DNA of 64,000 bases from Smallanthus sonchifolius (GCA_023525975.1 CM042034.1:6331501-6395500), one strand, 5' to 3'. Shown: positions 20,473 through 32,442, counted from the stretch's first letter. Made by a program: numbers and translations. The notes: a model not told the origin generated them from the sequence alone.

Positions 20473-23400
20473 TTAAGCATACTCTGGATTGTGTGCTAAT
20501 GCCTCCTGGAAGATCAAGTCTTTGATCTGTTCTTCTCCTAAAACTTGTAGCTCAAAATCAAATGAAAATGGATTTGGACAAATTGGTTCATCATCAATGT
20601 CATGCAACCTTTCAAGATAAGGATGCGCGAGTGCCTCTTCAACTGCAATTACGCAATGATTTAGTTACATTTTGTGTATAGTTCATACGTAAATAGAAAT
20701 AGTAAAGGTGGTAATTTATGATAAGAGGTTAACAGGTCAAACTTGTAAAAACAAAGTTAGCAAGAAAATGGTTTAAAACTTGCGGAAAATTGTACTTTTA
20801 ATGCATATATCCTCTTAAATTAGACTGTTTATGGAAAAATTTATAGCTTTGGGCAAAAAGTGTTTTGTGTGAACCCAACAGCCCGACCCATATAAAACTT
20901 ACCCGTTTTGACATGTAACCTGTTTTTCCACTCTAGGAAATATATACTTGATAAGAGACACGATATTTACCTGTGATACGTTTGGCTGGATCAAACGTTA
21001 ACATTTTCTCAACGAGATCAATGGCTAATGGATGAACATGCGGAAATGTATTTGGCAATGATTGTCGGGGATGTCGGGGAAGCTGTGCAATAAATCTTAT
21101 TGCATCCTCATTCTTGATAAACCCAAGATCAGATTTAGATGGAGTGCCTAAAAGCTGAAAAATATATATTACATGTAATTAGAAATAGGTTTATAAGCCA
21201 TACAATATTGTTTTATTAAAAAAAAATAATTAGACTTATGTACCTCTGTTAATAGTCTCATCTGATGCACATGATCTTTACCAGCAAACAAAGGCTTTCT
21301 GTTCATAAGCTCCATGTAAATGCAGCCAACAGACCATACATCTATGGCAGCTGAATAGTCTGAAGAGTTGAGTAGCAGTTCAGGCGCCCTATACCATCTT
21401 GTGACAACATACTCGGTCATAAAATCATTATCTGCGTTTGGGCGCGCAAGTCCAAAATCACAAATCTTCAAGTCACAGTTTGCATTTAGCAACAAATTAC
21501 TAGGCTTAAGGTCTCTATGGATGACTTTGGCAGAGTGAATGTACTTTAAGCCGCGCAACAGTTGATATAAGAAGTACTGCAAGCATTGCGAAAACAATAT
21601 GGTTATCAGAACTTTGGTTTTTAACTTTTTATAACTTGAAGTTAGTTAATTTGTTGATTAGAAGTAAGAATACCTGACAATGCTCTTCTGATAAGCTTTG
21701 ATTTGACCTGATGATTTGGTGAAGATCGGTGTCCATTAGCTCGGTGGCTATGTAGACATCCGAGAATTCTCGACGTATAGGTGGAGGAACTACATCTTTT
21801 AGAGCTATGACCTGATTTACATTCAAGTCTCAATCATCAATGGTTATACAGGACAGATAATATATACATAAGATTGTTAACCAAAATGTAACATTCTACC
21901 CCTCATACCACCAATATTGTCCGCTTTGCCCACTAGGAGCTCACGGATTTGCTTTTGGTTGCCTGGGTGGAGACTTCCCAGGAGGTCACCCATCCTAGTA
22001 CCACTCTCACCCGCACACGCTTAACTGTGGAGTTCTCCTCTCATTCACAACCAATGCGCCCAAAACGCGTTGTTGGTATTTGAGATGGATAATTTCTTAT
22101 AAACCCTGCATTTCTCCTGTCTACGGTTGATGTGTGATTTGCCTAGGGTTTAATCGGTCTAAAAGACTCTAGTCCCATCCCTATCGAAACTGATTACTTT
22201 ATAGAAAAAATAGCATTCACTCTCTTTATCAGTGTGATCATGAGCCAGAAAGCAACATACTTCACACAAAAATATGGTACAAGATTATCAATGTCAAGAA
22301 CTTATATGGAATTTTCATTTCATAATCAATGACATGTACGTGATTTAAATAAGAGTAAATTTCGTTTTTGACCCCTGTGGTTTCTCCTGTTTAACACTTT
22401 CAGTCCAAAATAGAATCTTTAAACATATCAGCCCCTGAGGTTGCATTTTGTTAACTATTTTAGCCCCGGCTACTAACTTTGTTAACTTTTTTGGTTATGT
22501 ATAGGGGCATTTTGGTAATTTTATTTCTAATGGGCTAGTTTAACCATTTCAGATCAATAAAAACTTTTTTTTAGTCTTTTTTTTTACTTATGTAAAAATG
22601 TTTTATTAAATCGTTTTTTTAGGTTTTTTTTTCATAAAAATGTCTTTTTCAAAACTTTTTTTTAACTTTTTAAAAACGTTTTTTAATTTCTCAAAAAATA
22701 TTTTTTTTAAATTTTTCATAAAAAATCTTTTAAAAACAATGTAAAGTTTCTCTTATATTTTTATCCTCGTGGCTACTAACGTTTCTTATTTTTATTTTTT
22801 TTTTACTTTTTAAGAATGTATTATTTTAAATTTCTTTTAGAAAAGTTTCTCTTATATTTTTTTAGAGAAAGTGTTTTTTAATCCTATTGAAATCTAGTTT
22901 TAAAACGTTCTCTTTAACCGCAAATTTTATGAAAAAGCTAAAAAAATGTTTTTAAATACGTTTTTATGAAAATATTTAAAAATATATTTTTAGATAAGTA
23001 AAGAAACGTTTTTAAAAAGTTCAAAAAAGACGTTTTTATGATAAAAAAAAAAAACTAAAAAAATGATTTTAAAAAGGTAAAAAAAAATATTTTTAAGTAA
23101 GTTAACTTTTTTTAATCAAAAAACTAAAAAAGATTTTATTGGACTAAAATGGTTATATTAGTCCTCTACAAATAAAATTACTAAAATGCATTATACTTAA
23201 CTGAAAAAGTTAACAGAGTTAGTAGCAGGGGCTGAAATTGTTACACAAATACAACCTCATGGGCTGATATGTTAAAAAATTCCTTTTTGAACTGAAATTG
23301 TTAAACATGACAAACCACAGGGGCCAAAAACGAAATTTACTCTTTAAATAATAATTAGAAAATTTCATACAATATTAATCAAGTTTTACAAATGTTCCAC

Positions 23401-24084
23401 TAAAAGTTTTTTTTGTTACTTTTAAGTCAACTCAAGTATTTCTATCTCGTACAATATTACTATAAATGTTAAAAAAAATTAGAAGCAAGTGAGAAAAACG
23501 TAACATATATAAATCTTGATTTCAGTTTGATGATTACTTTTTTTAATTTAACTTTAAATATCACTAAACAATAACCTAGTTTCATAATTATTCATTTTAA
23601 GTCAAACTAAAAAAAATAATAACTAAATAGTAAACAAGATTTATATATATTTGATTTGCCTCACTCACGTTCTCGTGATCGAGGTGTCGAAGAAGCTTAA
23701 TTTCGCGAAGCGTGCGCTTAGCATCCATGTAATTGTCAAAAGCATTCATAATCTTCTTCATCGCAACCATCTCATTCGTCTCCGAATTCAACATCGAGCT
23801 GATCATAATCACAACCAAACCAAACCAAACCAAAAGTTCATAACAATAATCCTAACCGCAATAACAAACCGCCAACGGCCAAAAAAGTCGTTGGAAATAC
23901 TGAAATCAATTTAAACATACCAGACAATTCCATAAGCACCGCGACCGATAGGCATTATCGGAGGATGATATTTTGCAGTGATTTCGAATTCGTTACCGAA
24001 TATGTTGTAGCGAACGAACTGACCTCCGTACGTCGGCACCGCCGGAAAGTCTGTGTACTGAGGTCCGCCGTTTAAGTCCGCCAT
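20473..24084 (-). CDS. MPK3: Mitogen-activated protein kinase 3
   Basis: TEY-type MAP kinase of plant group A, acting downstream of MKK4/5-type kinases in immunity, stress and development. Exons 23921-24084, 23669-23798, 21674-21811, 21244-21576, 20971-21154 and 20473-20642 join in phase to 372 aa (Arabidopsis MPK3 has 370). The start QYTDFPAV and tail NPFSFDFE with QEALAHNPEYA are MPK3-like. The Gly-rich loop GRGAYG is at 47-52, the catalytic Lys at K69, HRDLKPSN has D166, DFG is at D184 and the activation lip is T198-E-Y200. The common docking region LHDIDDEP lies near the end. MPK6 is less likely because the long N-terminal extension is absent. All catalytic residues are present and no lesion is seen. 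Intron 2 (21812-23668) is swollen by two transposons. Confidence 0.97.
20703..20935. mobile_element. GGTGGCAAA-type MITE in MPK3 intron 5
   Basis: The ends TAAAGGTGGTAAT and, inverted, TAGAGTGGAAAA frame a segment with GTACTTTTAATGCATATA and ACCCGTTTTGACATG. These words match the FtsZ2 and NOT4 intron copies. The copy is diverged and noncoding. Confidence 0.5.
21887..22266 (-). mobile_element. Cassandra-type TRIM solo LTR in MPK3 intron 2
   Basis: The 380-bp unit starts TG and ends CA on the minus strand (TGTGAAGTATG to GAATGTTACA). It is flanked by the 5-bp direct repeat CAAAA at 21882-21886 and 22267-22271. It contains a 5S-rRNA-like core, the hallmark of Cassandra LTRs. Only one LTR is present and there is no internal region, which indicates a solo LTR left by recombination. 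Confidence 0.85.
21961..22095 (-). other. 5S rRNA-like domain within the Cassandra LTR
   Basis: Read on the minus strand, 21961-22036 matches the 3' half of plant 5S rRNA: AACTCCACAGTTAAGCGTG, then GTACTAGGATGGGTGACC and TCCTGGGAAGTC. The 5' third (to about 22095) is strongly diverged. The internal-promoter region is partly kept (AGTTAAGCGTG, GATGGGTGACC). This is a retrotransposon-borne copy, not a functional rRNA gene. Confidence 0.85.
22353..23342. mobile_element. Non-autonomous Mutator-like (MULE) element in MPK3 intron 2
   Basis: The 990-bp element starts GAGTAAATTTCGTTTTTG and ends with the inverted form. The inverted arms stay alignable for about 200 bp (CCCCTGTGGTTT, ATCAGCCC..GAGGTTG, GCTACTAACT). 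A perfect 9-bp direct repeat, TTTAAATAA, flanks it at 22344-22352 and 23343-23351, the duplication size of Mutator elements. The interior is very AT-rich with many TTTTTAAAAACG-like words and has no coding frame. Confidence 0.9.
23370..23660. mobile_element. Inverted-repeat family fragment (copy B) beside MPK3 exon 2
   Basis: Shares AAATGTTCCACTAAAAG, ATAATAACTAAATAGTAAAC and AGATTTATATATATTTGAT with copies at 2.5, 26.6 and 63.6 kb. It ends within about 10 bp of the exon 2 splice donor. Clear terminal repeats are not seen, so it may be truncated. Confidence 0.45.
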
Positions 24085-24523
24085 TAGTTAACCGTAACGG
24101 TAACAGTAACAGATTCCGGGATAGAAGAGTGTGTGTTTTTATTTAAAATAAGTGAATTGAGGTTTGATTTATATACAGAATAAGATTTGGGGATGTTGAA
24201 CGATAAATTTAGGAGGACCGCCAAAACGCGTTTGGACCTTGGAATATCTCATATAGAATTTGACCATTTGTATTGTATGTGGAAATTAAGATAATAAATT
24301 ATTAATACATTTCCTCCATCAAGTGTATTGTAGTTATCAATCTTAAGTTCTTAACCCCTCACATTTAAAATCATGTATTTAACGGTTTAACCCATTTATC
24401 TAAATAGGTCAACTAAATTGACGGGTAATAATTAAGTATTTAAGTAGTAAACGTGTTTTGTAAAAAAATAGTTAAACGGGTTAATGAGTTGACATGTTTA
24501 CTTAAACAAATCAACCCGAACAC
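24085..24523. promoter_or_regulatory. MPK3 upstream region
   Basis: Leader and proximal promoter of MPK3, bounded on the far side by a hAT insertion at 24524. A W-box-like TTGACC occurs on one strand near 24262 (AATTTGACCATTTG). No clear TATA element could be fixed. Confidence 0.35.
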
Positions 24524-25352
24524 CAGTGGCGGAGCCAGGAATTATTTCAAATGGGGTCGCTTTTTTTATGTTCAAATTTCTAAGTTACAGACTGTAATTT
24601 TTTTGGGCCGGATCAGGTTGCCGGGTTGGTCACATAATAAGATACGATACGATAATGAAAATGTATCGTCATTAATAACCAAACGGTAAAAATACAATGG
24701 CATTAGAAATAAATAAATAAAAAATTAGATCATATAGTTGTTCTCTACAGGTTTTCATCTTTTGAAAACGATCCATTACATCTTTGACCGAAACATTCTT
24801 AAAAAACTCTTTTTCAATGAAATAAATGCAAGAATCGTTCATATATTTATCACTCATCCGGTTACGCATGAGGCAAGGAACTCAAAAATTGAAAAGGAAG
24901 TAGGCAAGCAGCAGCCGGAAATCGAAATTCTAATAGTCCCTGCTTTGCGTGATTTTTTTTAATTAGGTTTACGTAATTAATAAAATAAATTATAAATAGG
25001 TTAGTTGGGTTTGGAGTTAATTAAGTTATGGGCTTAAAGTTAATTAGGTTTATGGAGTTATGGGTTTAGAGTTAATTAATTTATTGGCTTAAAGTTAATT
25101 TACTTATGTGCTTAGAGTTAATTTACTTATAGACTTATTAAATAAATCTAGTTTATGGGTTTAATTAATAGGATTAAAAAAATCATATTTTTTTAAGGTT
25201 CGGGGTCAAATATTTTTTTTTTCAAAAACCAATAGGGTCGACGTCGAAAAAGGACTGGGGTCGCTCGGCATTCGGGTAATATGCGTCTACTCGAAATTTG
25301 AAATTTGGTGGCGTCGGTTGACCCCACTTGACATAGCATACCTCCGCCCTTG
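24524..25352. mobile_element. Non-autonomous hAT element upstream of MPK3
   Basis: The 829-bp element has ends CAGTGGCGGAGCC and, inverted, CAAGGGCGGAGGT. It is flanked by a perfect 8-bp direct repeat, CCGAACAC, at 24516-24523 and 25353-25360. The arms share further words such as ATGGGGTCGC and GTGGGGTCAAC. The interior repeats GGTTTATGGAGTTATGGGTTTAGAGTTAA-like units (about 24990-25160). It has no transposase. Confidence 0.88.
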
Positions 25353-28300
25353 CCGAACACGACATGCTTAATTAAACATGTCAATCCAAGCACGGCTTGT
25401 TTATTGAACATGTTAGATATAATGAGAAAGACATGATAAGAAATGGTTAAAAAATTGTTTTATATATCATATTTGAATCATGTACGAGTGTATATGTATC
25501 TATTTTAAATAAAATTGACTTTATATATATAATACTTTTAATTTTAATTTCGAATTATAAAAAAAATATACCAATCAGTTAGAATTACTATTAGTTTACT
25601 TGGTATTTTTTTTGTTAAAATTATGGCTACTGATTGATAAACAATAACTTAAGAATGAAGTATGATAAATAATCAGTGTTTTAATCAGTCAAACAAATAT
25701 GTTTCCTAACTTCCTACCGTTTAAGATAGGGTGATGTGAATTCACTGAATTAGTCTTAAGTGGGTTATATGCATTATACTATTAGTTAATACATATAAAA
25801 AAATACAATTGGTGTTTCTAAACAAAATATTATTATTATTATTATTAACTATTTAATTACATACTTGCCACTAGTTTCTGACAAGATAATTATATTAATA
25901 TATTGATATGACTTTGGAGTTAATAAATATTTATCTTAAAAATACAAGATTTACTCATGTTAAAGTCAAAGTGATAAATAAATAAAAAATAAAATAAAAT
26001 TGGCTCCATTTGTTTGGTAGGAATTTAGGATAATATCTTTTTATTTTTATCTCTAATGTGTGTAACTACTTTTATTTGTTAAGCATTTACTACCTTTTTA
26101 GTACAGAAAACACTTCTGATCACATGTTGTGCATAATTGGTGAAACAAGACATAAGATATTTCATACTTTAAAAAGAAATAAGACATTTCATGTCTTAAA
26201 AACAAACACAACCTAAATTGGTATGCATGCATGAAAGTAAACAAACTGGTGTGAAACATAAAAACAAGTACACGGTTATTGTTTTGTATGAAACTAGAGA
26301 AAGAAACCATCACTCAAAATATGCCATATGGCAAAATAAATCAATAGTGAAGAAGTACTGTTCACATCTTTTCAAAATGTATGTTTATGTAATATTTAAA
26401 TTTATAGTAATCAAGGTTTTTATTGATTTACTTAAGTATATCTTTTAAAAAATTCTAACAAAACCTTTTTAAGTTTTAATTTTGTGAAAATTTTTTATAG
26501 TGTTAAAAATTTTAAAATCAAGTGACGTGAATGAAAGATATATAAAACGTGGTTACTATTTAATGATTATTTTTTAAAGTTTAACCTAAAATAAAATAAG
26601 AGGTAATCATGAAAAGGAAAAAAAAAATCACTAAATAATATAATTTTTCTATTTAAGTCATTTTGAAAAAAATAGGCACTAAGTAATAGCCAAGGTTTAT
26701 ATTAATTTTAAACTTCTTTAACATTTATAAAAATCATTCAAAATATTGAAATTTGAGTGATTTTTATGTGACTTACTAGAACATTTGAAACATCCTTGTT
26801 ATGATATTACTTATTGTTTAAAATAAATATTAAATCAACAAATTACAGCATTCACGATATATATGTTCTCTATCCTCGTTACTATAATTTAATAAAAAAA
26901 ATAATCATTTTTTAAATTAATCTCTTATCTTTTAAAACATTTTACATCTCATTCCCATCTCTATATATGTATGCTTTTTTATTATTATTATTATTTTTTT
27001 CCAGTTATAGTCTTAACTGATAGTTATTTTATCTTATTATATTTTTTTTTAGAAAATTTATTTGTAATGAACTTTTTTATAGAACGGGTCTGTTTCATAA
27101 GAGGTCCATTTAAAAATTGTCATTTTGGTTCGGGTTAGGACATATCAATTTAAAAAGCAACAAAATTTAAAGATTAAGCATCCAAATGTACTGAACCTAA
27201 AGATCGTAATGTTTACAAACTTGTAATATTTTAAATAAAAATTCCGCTATAAACAAACTTCACTTTCATAATATAACTATAATTTTCTAAAAACAATATA
27301 ATAAATAGCTAAAAACTTATAAACATAAGTTATAACATTATATAAAATAAGATGAGAAATCAAAATATTTAAATTACAAAAGGTTTGGGATGATGAATAG
27401 TGAACTTTCAAATATGGGGATTAATTTTAGTTTTTTCTAAAAATATAAAGATAGAGTATGGTGATGAGGAAGTGAATGACATAGTATTTTATAGGTGATT
27501 TTTCTAAATATTAAGGATAAAAAATGGGTTAGGAATGCCCTTATTAACGCCTATCATTGTAGAAATTCGTTGACAGTTAGAATATTGTTGACGCAACTCG
27601 GGTGGATTCATATTCGGGTTGAGACGTCAATGTTTGTTCCCTGACCGACTGAGCAAACGGATCTTACCATGTCTAATACAATTTCCTCTGGTTGGCGTTC
27701 AATCTGATCTGCACAGGAAACAAACCGTTAAGACATTACAAAAGAAAAAAACTCAAAAAAAATCTCGGATAGTAAACAAATTGTGCAAGTAAAAATCTCG
27801 GATGGTAAACAAAAGAAGAAAAACTCAAAAAATCTACATAACAAAATGTTACTATTCATTTCATTCATAAATAAATATATATAATAATTTTAGAAAAATA
27901 AAAGTGAACATCTTATAAAAGGCGTAGTAAACAAATTGTGCAAGTAACATAATTAATAAAATAGCCGCCTGTATCAACGGATGAGATCGAATTGCTTGTC
28001 AATTTCGACGGTCATCGTCTGCTTTCTCCTTGGAATATATTTTCGTCCCTTGAAACACACTGCCACGCGTTAGAGTATAGGAAGTTACGAACTCAAGTTT
28101 AATAAGTTTGGACTTTGTATATCTAAGTGAGTAGCTTTCAAGTAATGATAATTTTTCGGGTTAGGCTATACAAGTGACTCAAAAAGATAAACATAAACAA
28201 TTAAATAAACCAAACAACTAATTAACCTATAATGATTGATTAACAAAAAAGACAAAAATTAAAAACAAAAAAGTTTGAATTGTATCTATTTGAAAACATA

Positions 28301-28590
28301 AGGATGCAACAACTAAAAATAAGTGAAAGTGGGTATGTATTATACGACCCTAATTTTTCTGTCATGCGGACGTCACGTCAGGTGGATGGGTTACTCATAC
28401 CAATTCTCATATGATAAGTGGTATACATAAGAGAGTAAGAATTGTGTGAGTATTTATTAATTTTTAAAATTAATATTAATTAAAATAAACATAAATAATT
28501 TAATATTAATTAAAAATAAACACAAATAATTTAATATTAATTAAAAACATAAATTAATTAATATCAATTAAAATAAACATGAATAAACAA
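25353..28590. other. Repeat-rich spacer without genes
   Basis: AT-rich noncoding DNA. A copy of the AAGTCACTCAA inverted-repeat family lies at about 26440-26800. Near 27665-27712 the minus strand shows TGTGCAG, then an open 41-base stretch, then GTAAGATCC, which looks like an orphan exon (see findings). GGACGTCACGTCAGG near 28370 may be transposon arm sequence tied to the Harbinger relic. No complete gene is seen. Confidence 0.5.
26440..26800. mobile_element. Inverted-repeat family (copy C)
   Basis: Contains AAATCACTAAATAATATAA, TATTTAAGTCATTTTGAAA and AGGCACTAAGTAATAGCCAAG, then TGTGACTTACTAGAACATTTG. This is the same order as copies A and D. It is noncoding and its boundaries are uncertain. 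Confidence 0.5.
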
Positions 28591-28591
28591 A

Positions 28592-29819
28592 CTAATCTAG
28601 TGAACACTCGTAAATATGCTCAATCAAATCCACCTTTAGTTGGTTATGAATTTCTCGGTCGCGTATTTCTTGATGGTTTGTTCGCTTTCCTTCTTTATCA
28701 AGTTCTACGAACATTAGCGCCACTTCATTTTGATTGTATTGACAAATTGCTACTCTTTCGTTCTCTAGAATAATATTATGCAAAATTACGCAAAAATACA
28801 TTATGTTCCTTGTTCGATTTTGATACCAAGATCGTGTCGGACGTGCCACGATATGCCACTTTTTCTTCAAGAAACCAAACGCTCGTTTGACGTCACTTGT
28901 TGTGTCATGAGCTGCTTTATATGTAGTACGCCTAATACCTTCGGGATACGTAAGAGATTTGACAATTGTAGCATGTTTAGGATATTCCATCACCAAGATA
29001 AACATCCACACTTGTAATATGTCCATTTGAGTTCAAAAGATGAGTCTGTTGCGGTTCCATTTATCATACCGTCAAACAAAGGTGTGATTGATCAAGAACA
29101 TTATTGTCATTGTTGAAACCAGCAACGCCAAAGAACGCATGCCAAAACCATAGGTCACTTGAAGTCACATCTTCAAGCATAATAGTAGGACGAGGATGAT
29201 CACTGCGTGAAAACCGGCCTCACCACACATTGGTGGTGCGGTTCCGCCACTCCCAATGCGTGCAATCGATGATACCGAGCATCTCGAGAACGTTGTGTCT
29301 AACTTCATGTTCCGCATATAATAGTTGAATGTCGCTAGCCGTTGGTTTTCGTAAATATCTCCCACGGTACAATTGAATAATAGCTCTACAAAATTTGTAA
29401 ATACAAGACCTTATAGTTGGATCGGACATCTTCAGTACCCCTAGCGTTTCCGTACCCTATTTGGCGAATTGCGGCGATACATTTTTGCAAGGCGGTAAAC
29501 CAACCCAACCTCTTGCTTCAACATGTTGGCGGAACCAAGGTTCCTATCTCTCGATATCATTTGTAATTCGTAAAAATAAACCTCGGCTCATTCGAAAATG
29601 GTGACTAAAGTCTTCAAGTTTGTACATGCACGACTCCGTAAATAATCTTTATGTATAAGAGTGTTAGCAGCCACACGATCACAGTTGAGATGAGCACTTC
29701 GGGTTCTAGGTTGCAATGTTTGAGCTTCTTTCCACCACTGAACCGTCGCGGTTTAGAAAGGACGGAACATCATGGCCCCGACTTCGTTGGATGGTGATGA
29801 TGAAAACATTTTTTAAAAA
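28592..29819 (-). pseudogene. PIF/Harbinger transposase (HARBI1-like) relic
   Basis: Pieces in several frames keep the order of a plant Harbinger DDE transposase: YLRKPTASDIQLL, then GIIDCTHWEWRN (first Asp), then WHAFFGVAGFNNDNNVLDQS near 29060-29145 (second Asp), then DVKRAFGFLKKKWHIVARP and FCVILHNIILENE near the C terminus. Frameshifts separate the blocks; the largest intact piece is 28592-29026. The N terminus near 29819 reads MFSSSPSNEVG and then breaks. The protein cannot be made whole. Terminal repeats were not resolved. Confidence 0.85.
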
Positions 29820-29872
29820 GTATGAGGGTTTACGTTTTTAGAATGTTTAATATATATATATACACACACACA

Positions 29873-30292
29873 CTAGCTTAGACCCCGTGTAATACACACG
29901 GGGTGAAAAATATCAATACATAAATTTCTTAAATTTTATTTATGTATTTTACAGATGTAAAAATGTATTACTATACATATATTAAGGATAGAAAAAAAAT
30001 CAAAATATGTAAAAAATAACATATAATTGGGTTTCGAAAATACGGCAATTACTATTTAATGTAATCTGACTTTCATTTACTATTTGATTGAAAATAAAAA
30101 CTCCAGATTTAGGTTTGAAAGTTTTTGATAATAAAGGATAATTTAAAATAAATGTGTTTTATTAATATAATTAGTAATTTATTAAAAGATATGGGTGCAT
30201 TAATAAGAGAGAGATGCGGGAAAAAAATGATGAGATTGAATATGGTGGCAACACGTGGCATACAAAAACCTTTATTTATTATATGGTATAGA
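29873..30292 (-). mobile_element. Small non-autonomous Helitron
   Basis: On the minus strand it begins TCTATACCATATAATAAATA at 30292 and ends CTAG at 29873. The host base before is A and after is T, the Helitron insertion site. A 9-bp hairpin (ACCCCGTGT at 29882-29890 with ACACGGGGT at 29896-29904, five-base loop) lies just upstream of the 3' end. The 420-bp unit has no coding capacity and no target duplication, as expected. Confidence 0.85.
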
Positions 30293-30341
30293 TGTATAAA
30301 GATAAAAAAAAATTATGTTAACTGCTATATTGAAAAAAAAA

Positions 30342-31040
30342 AGTAAATTGCAGTTTTCATCTCTGAGGTTTGACCTGATTAACAGGTTCAGTCACTCCTT
30401 AACAGTATGGGTCCTTAAGGTTTGACCTCATTGATGAACTAATTTAAACGAAATAACTCAAACTTAAACACGTAATTGTTCTTAATCAAACCTCAAGCGA
30501 TTCGTGTAATGGGAATGAAATTGAGTCATAAAACCAAGTCCTATACCTTCGCATAGACCCGTTTGAACTTTCTAAACACCCCACCTCGATCCATTTCACC
30601 CCTGGAACTCAGACGAGTTCGAAGAGCATCGGACCTGAAATCCCAATCGGCCTCCTTCGTTGCATGAGCATTCCAGGTAATTTTAGTGTCCATAGTTTCG
30701 TTTTAACTAAAGGATCAAAAGCCCCGTGGTTTGGGCAATGGATCCTGCTTAGTCGGGATCGATTGGAAGGGCTAGGGTTTTACCGATTTCGATTGGGGAA
30801 GAAGACTACTTGGTGCGGTTCTATAAAAACCAAGTATTCCACTAAACTAAAATCGATGTGAAAAGACGAAAATACCCCTCATGTGTGGGGCACGTGAGGG
30901 GGTAGTAACGGCAGATTGGACGACCGTTTGCGTGAGGGACGTAAACTATTAATAAATGTAACCTCAATGACCCATATTGTTAAGAAGGGACTGAACTTGT
31001 TAATCGGGTCAAACCTCAGGGACGAAAACTGCAGTTTACT
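30342..31040. mobile_element. MULE-like inverted-repeat element 2
   Basis: The 699-bp element has ends AGTAAATTGCAGTTTTC and, inverted, AGTAAACTGCAGTTTTC. The arms align for roughly 80 bp (CTGAGGTTTGACC, ATTAACA, AGTATGGGTC). It lies between runs of eight to nine A, so a 9-bp duplication cannot be distinguished from the A-run. Its arms resemble those of the MPK3-intron MULE. The middle, 30500-30870, is GC-richer than its surroundings and may be captured sequence. Confidence 0.75.
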
Positions 31041-32442
31041 AAAAAAAACAACGACTAAGCTACTTTACAAAACCATTAACTTCTATATATTCCGGAAAAA
31101 TGTAAATAATAAGTTAAATATCGATCCCCACTCACAAGTCACAATAATTGGATATCTAAAATATATTCACACTTTAAAAATGCTCGTTTATTTTGGTTTG
31201 ACCATATCTCCGCGTATGTAACTTGACTGAGTTAGCCTTGACTTAATTAAATGCATTTTGGTAGTCAACGATTGACGACTTGTGTTTATATTTGGAAAAA
31301 AAAATTGAACGGAATATATTTGGAAATGATAATTACATCTTTACATTTATTTATTTTGAACAACACATCTTTACATTTTTTATATAGTATTTTGTGACGG
31401 TAGTAATGTATGTTAAACGGGAAACATTATATTTTTTTTAACATCCGATAAATTTTATTAGAAAATGACAATCTAATAAGACGCTAGATTGCACAATAAA
31501 ATCTATTAGAAAAGAAAATTACACCAAAATAAGTAGATTACCAATCTAAAGTGTCACCCCTACTTCTATTTTTATTTTATAGACACGACACCAATTTTAT
31601 TTCCGTTAAAACATCTTCTGGTTGACTATGTCTATTGATAAACATTCGCTCATTCCTCAATTTTCAAATGCATCAAAGTGATGAGAGGAAGATCGCATGA
31701 AGGAGCTCTCGGTGTGTTCGAGAATAAGGCTAAGATTCTTAAATAAATAGGACATCTCGAGCAATGTAAATCAATTCCTTCGGAGTCTTGCACCATTCGA
31801 ACACCATGTTCTAAACCTTACTAGGAAATAGACCAACACAAATTAATTACTGAGAATAATTTTAAAACAATTCAAATTATATTTTGGGTTGAGTTTTAAA
31901 CAAAAAAAATAAAAATAAAAGAACTTTGATTATTAGTTTGGTCATCAACGGTTCAGTCGAAAAGATGCAAACCGTTCGTGTATGGTTCGAGAGTCAAGAT
32001 GATTTGTTGATCTGATATATTTGTTGTAGCAACGGTTAGGAAAGTCGGTTTGAACACTTGGTTTGGTTCACATCCAAGCGTTGCAATTGATGTTGATAAA
32101 AAGATGTAAAAAGTTTTTATTTTTTAGTTTTCATAGTTGTAAACAAAGATTTATAAATTTGCCTGGAAATTGTTGTTTGGGTATTTAAAGGGAAACAAAA
32201 AGTAGTTTGGCCAACATCCTAAGGTTCAATGAACGTTCTAAAATGGCTTTATTAGATTCCTAAAGGCGTAAATTGCATGTAAATATCCACTCAAGTTTCC
32301 TACTTAAACAATTATTCAGTTTCCCACTTAAACAATTATTCTTTCTTTTAAAAACGATATTTTTATCTTTAAATTATTTTAGTTCGAATTTACTTTTTGA
32401 TCGCTACCAAAATCCACATAGTATTAGAATGAACCTTCACGG
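31041..32442. other. Spacer between MULE-like element 2 and the Copia element
   Basis: Mostly AT-rich. Near 31600-31830 the base composition is more even (GATCGCATGAAGGAGCTCTC, CCTTCGGAGTCTTGCACC), possibly a decayed transposon frame. I could not assign it to a family and see no intact gene. Confidence 0.4.

Noticed and set aside
21961..22095. Functional 5S rRNA gene
   Set aside because: The 5' third is strongly diverged and the unit lies inside an LTR with its own 5-bp duplication.
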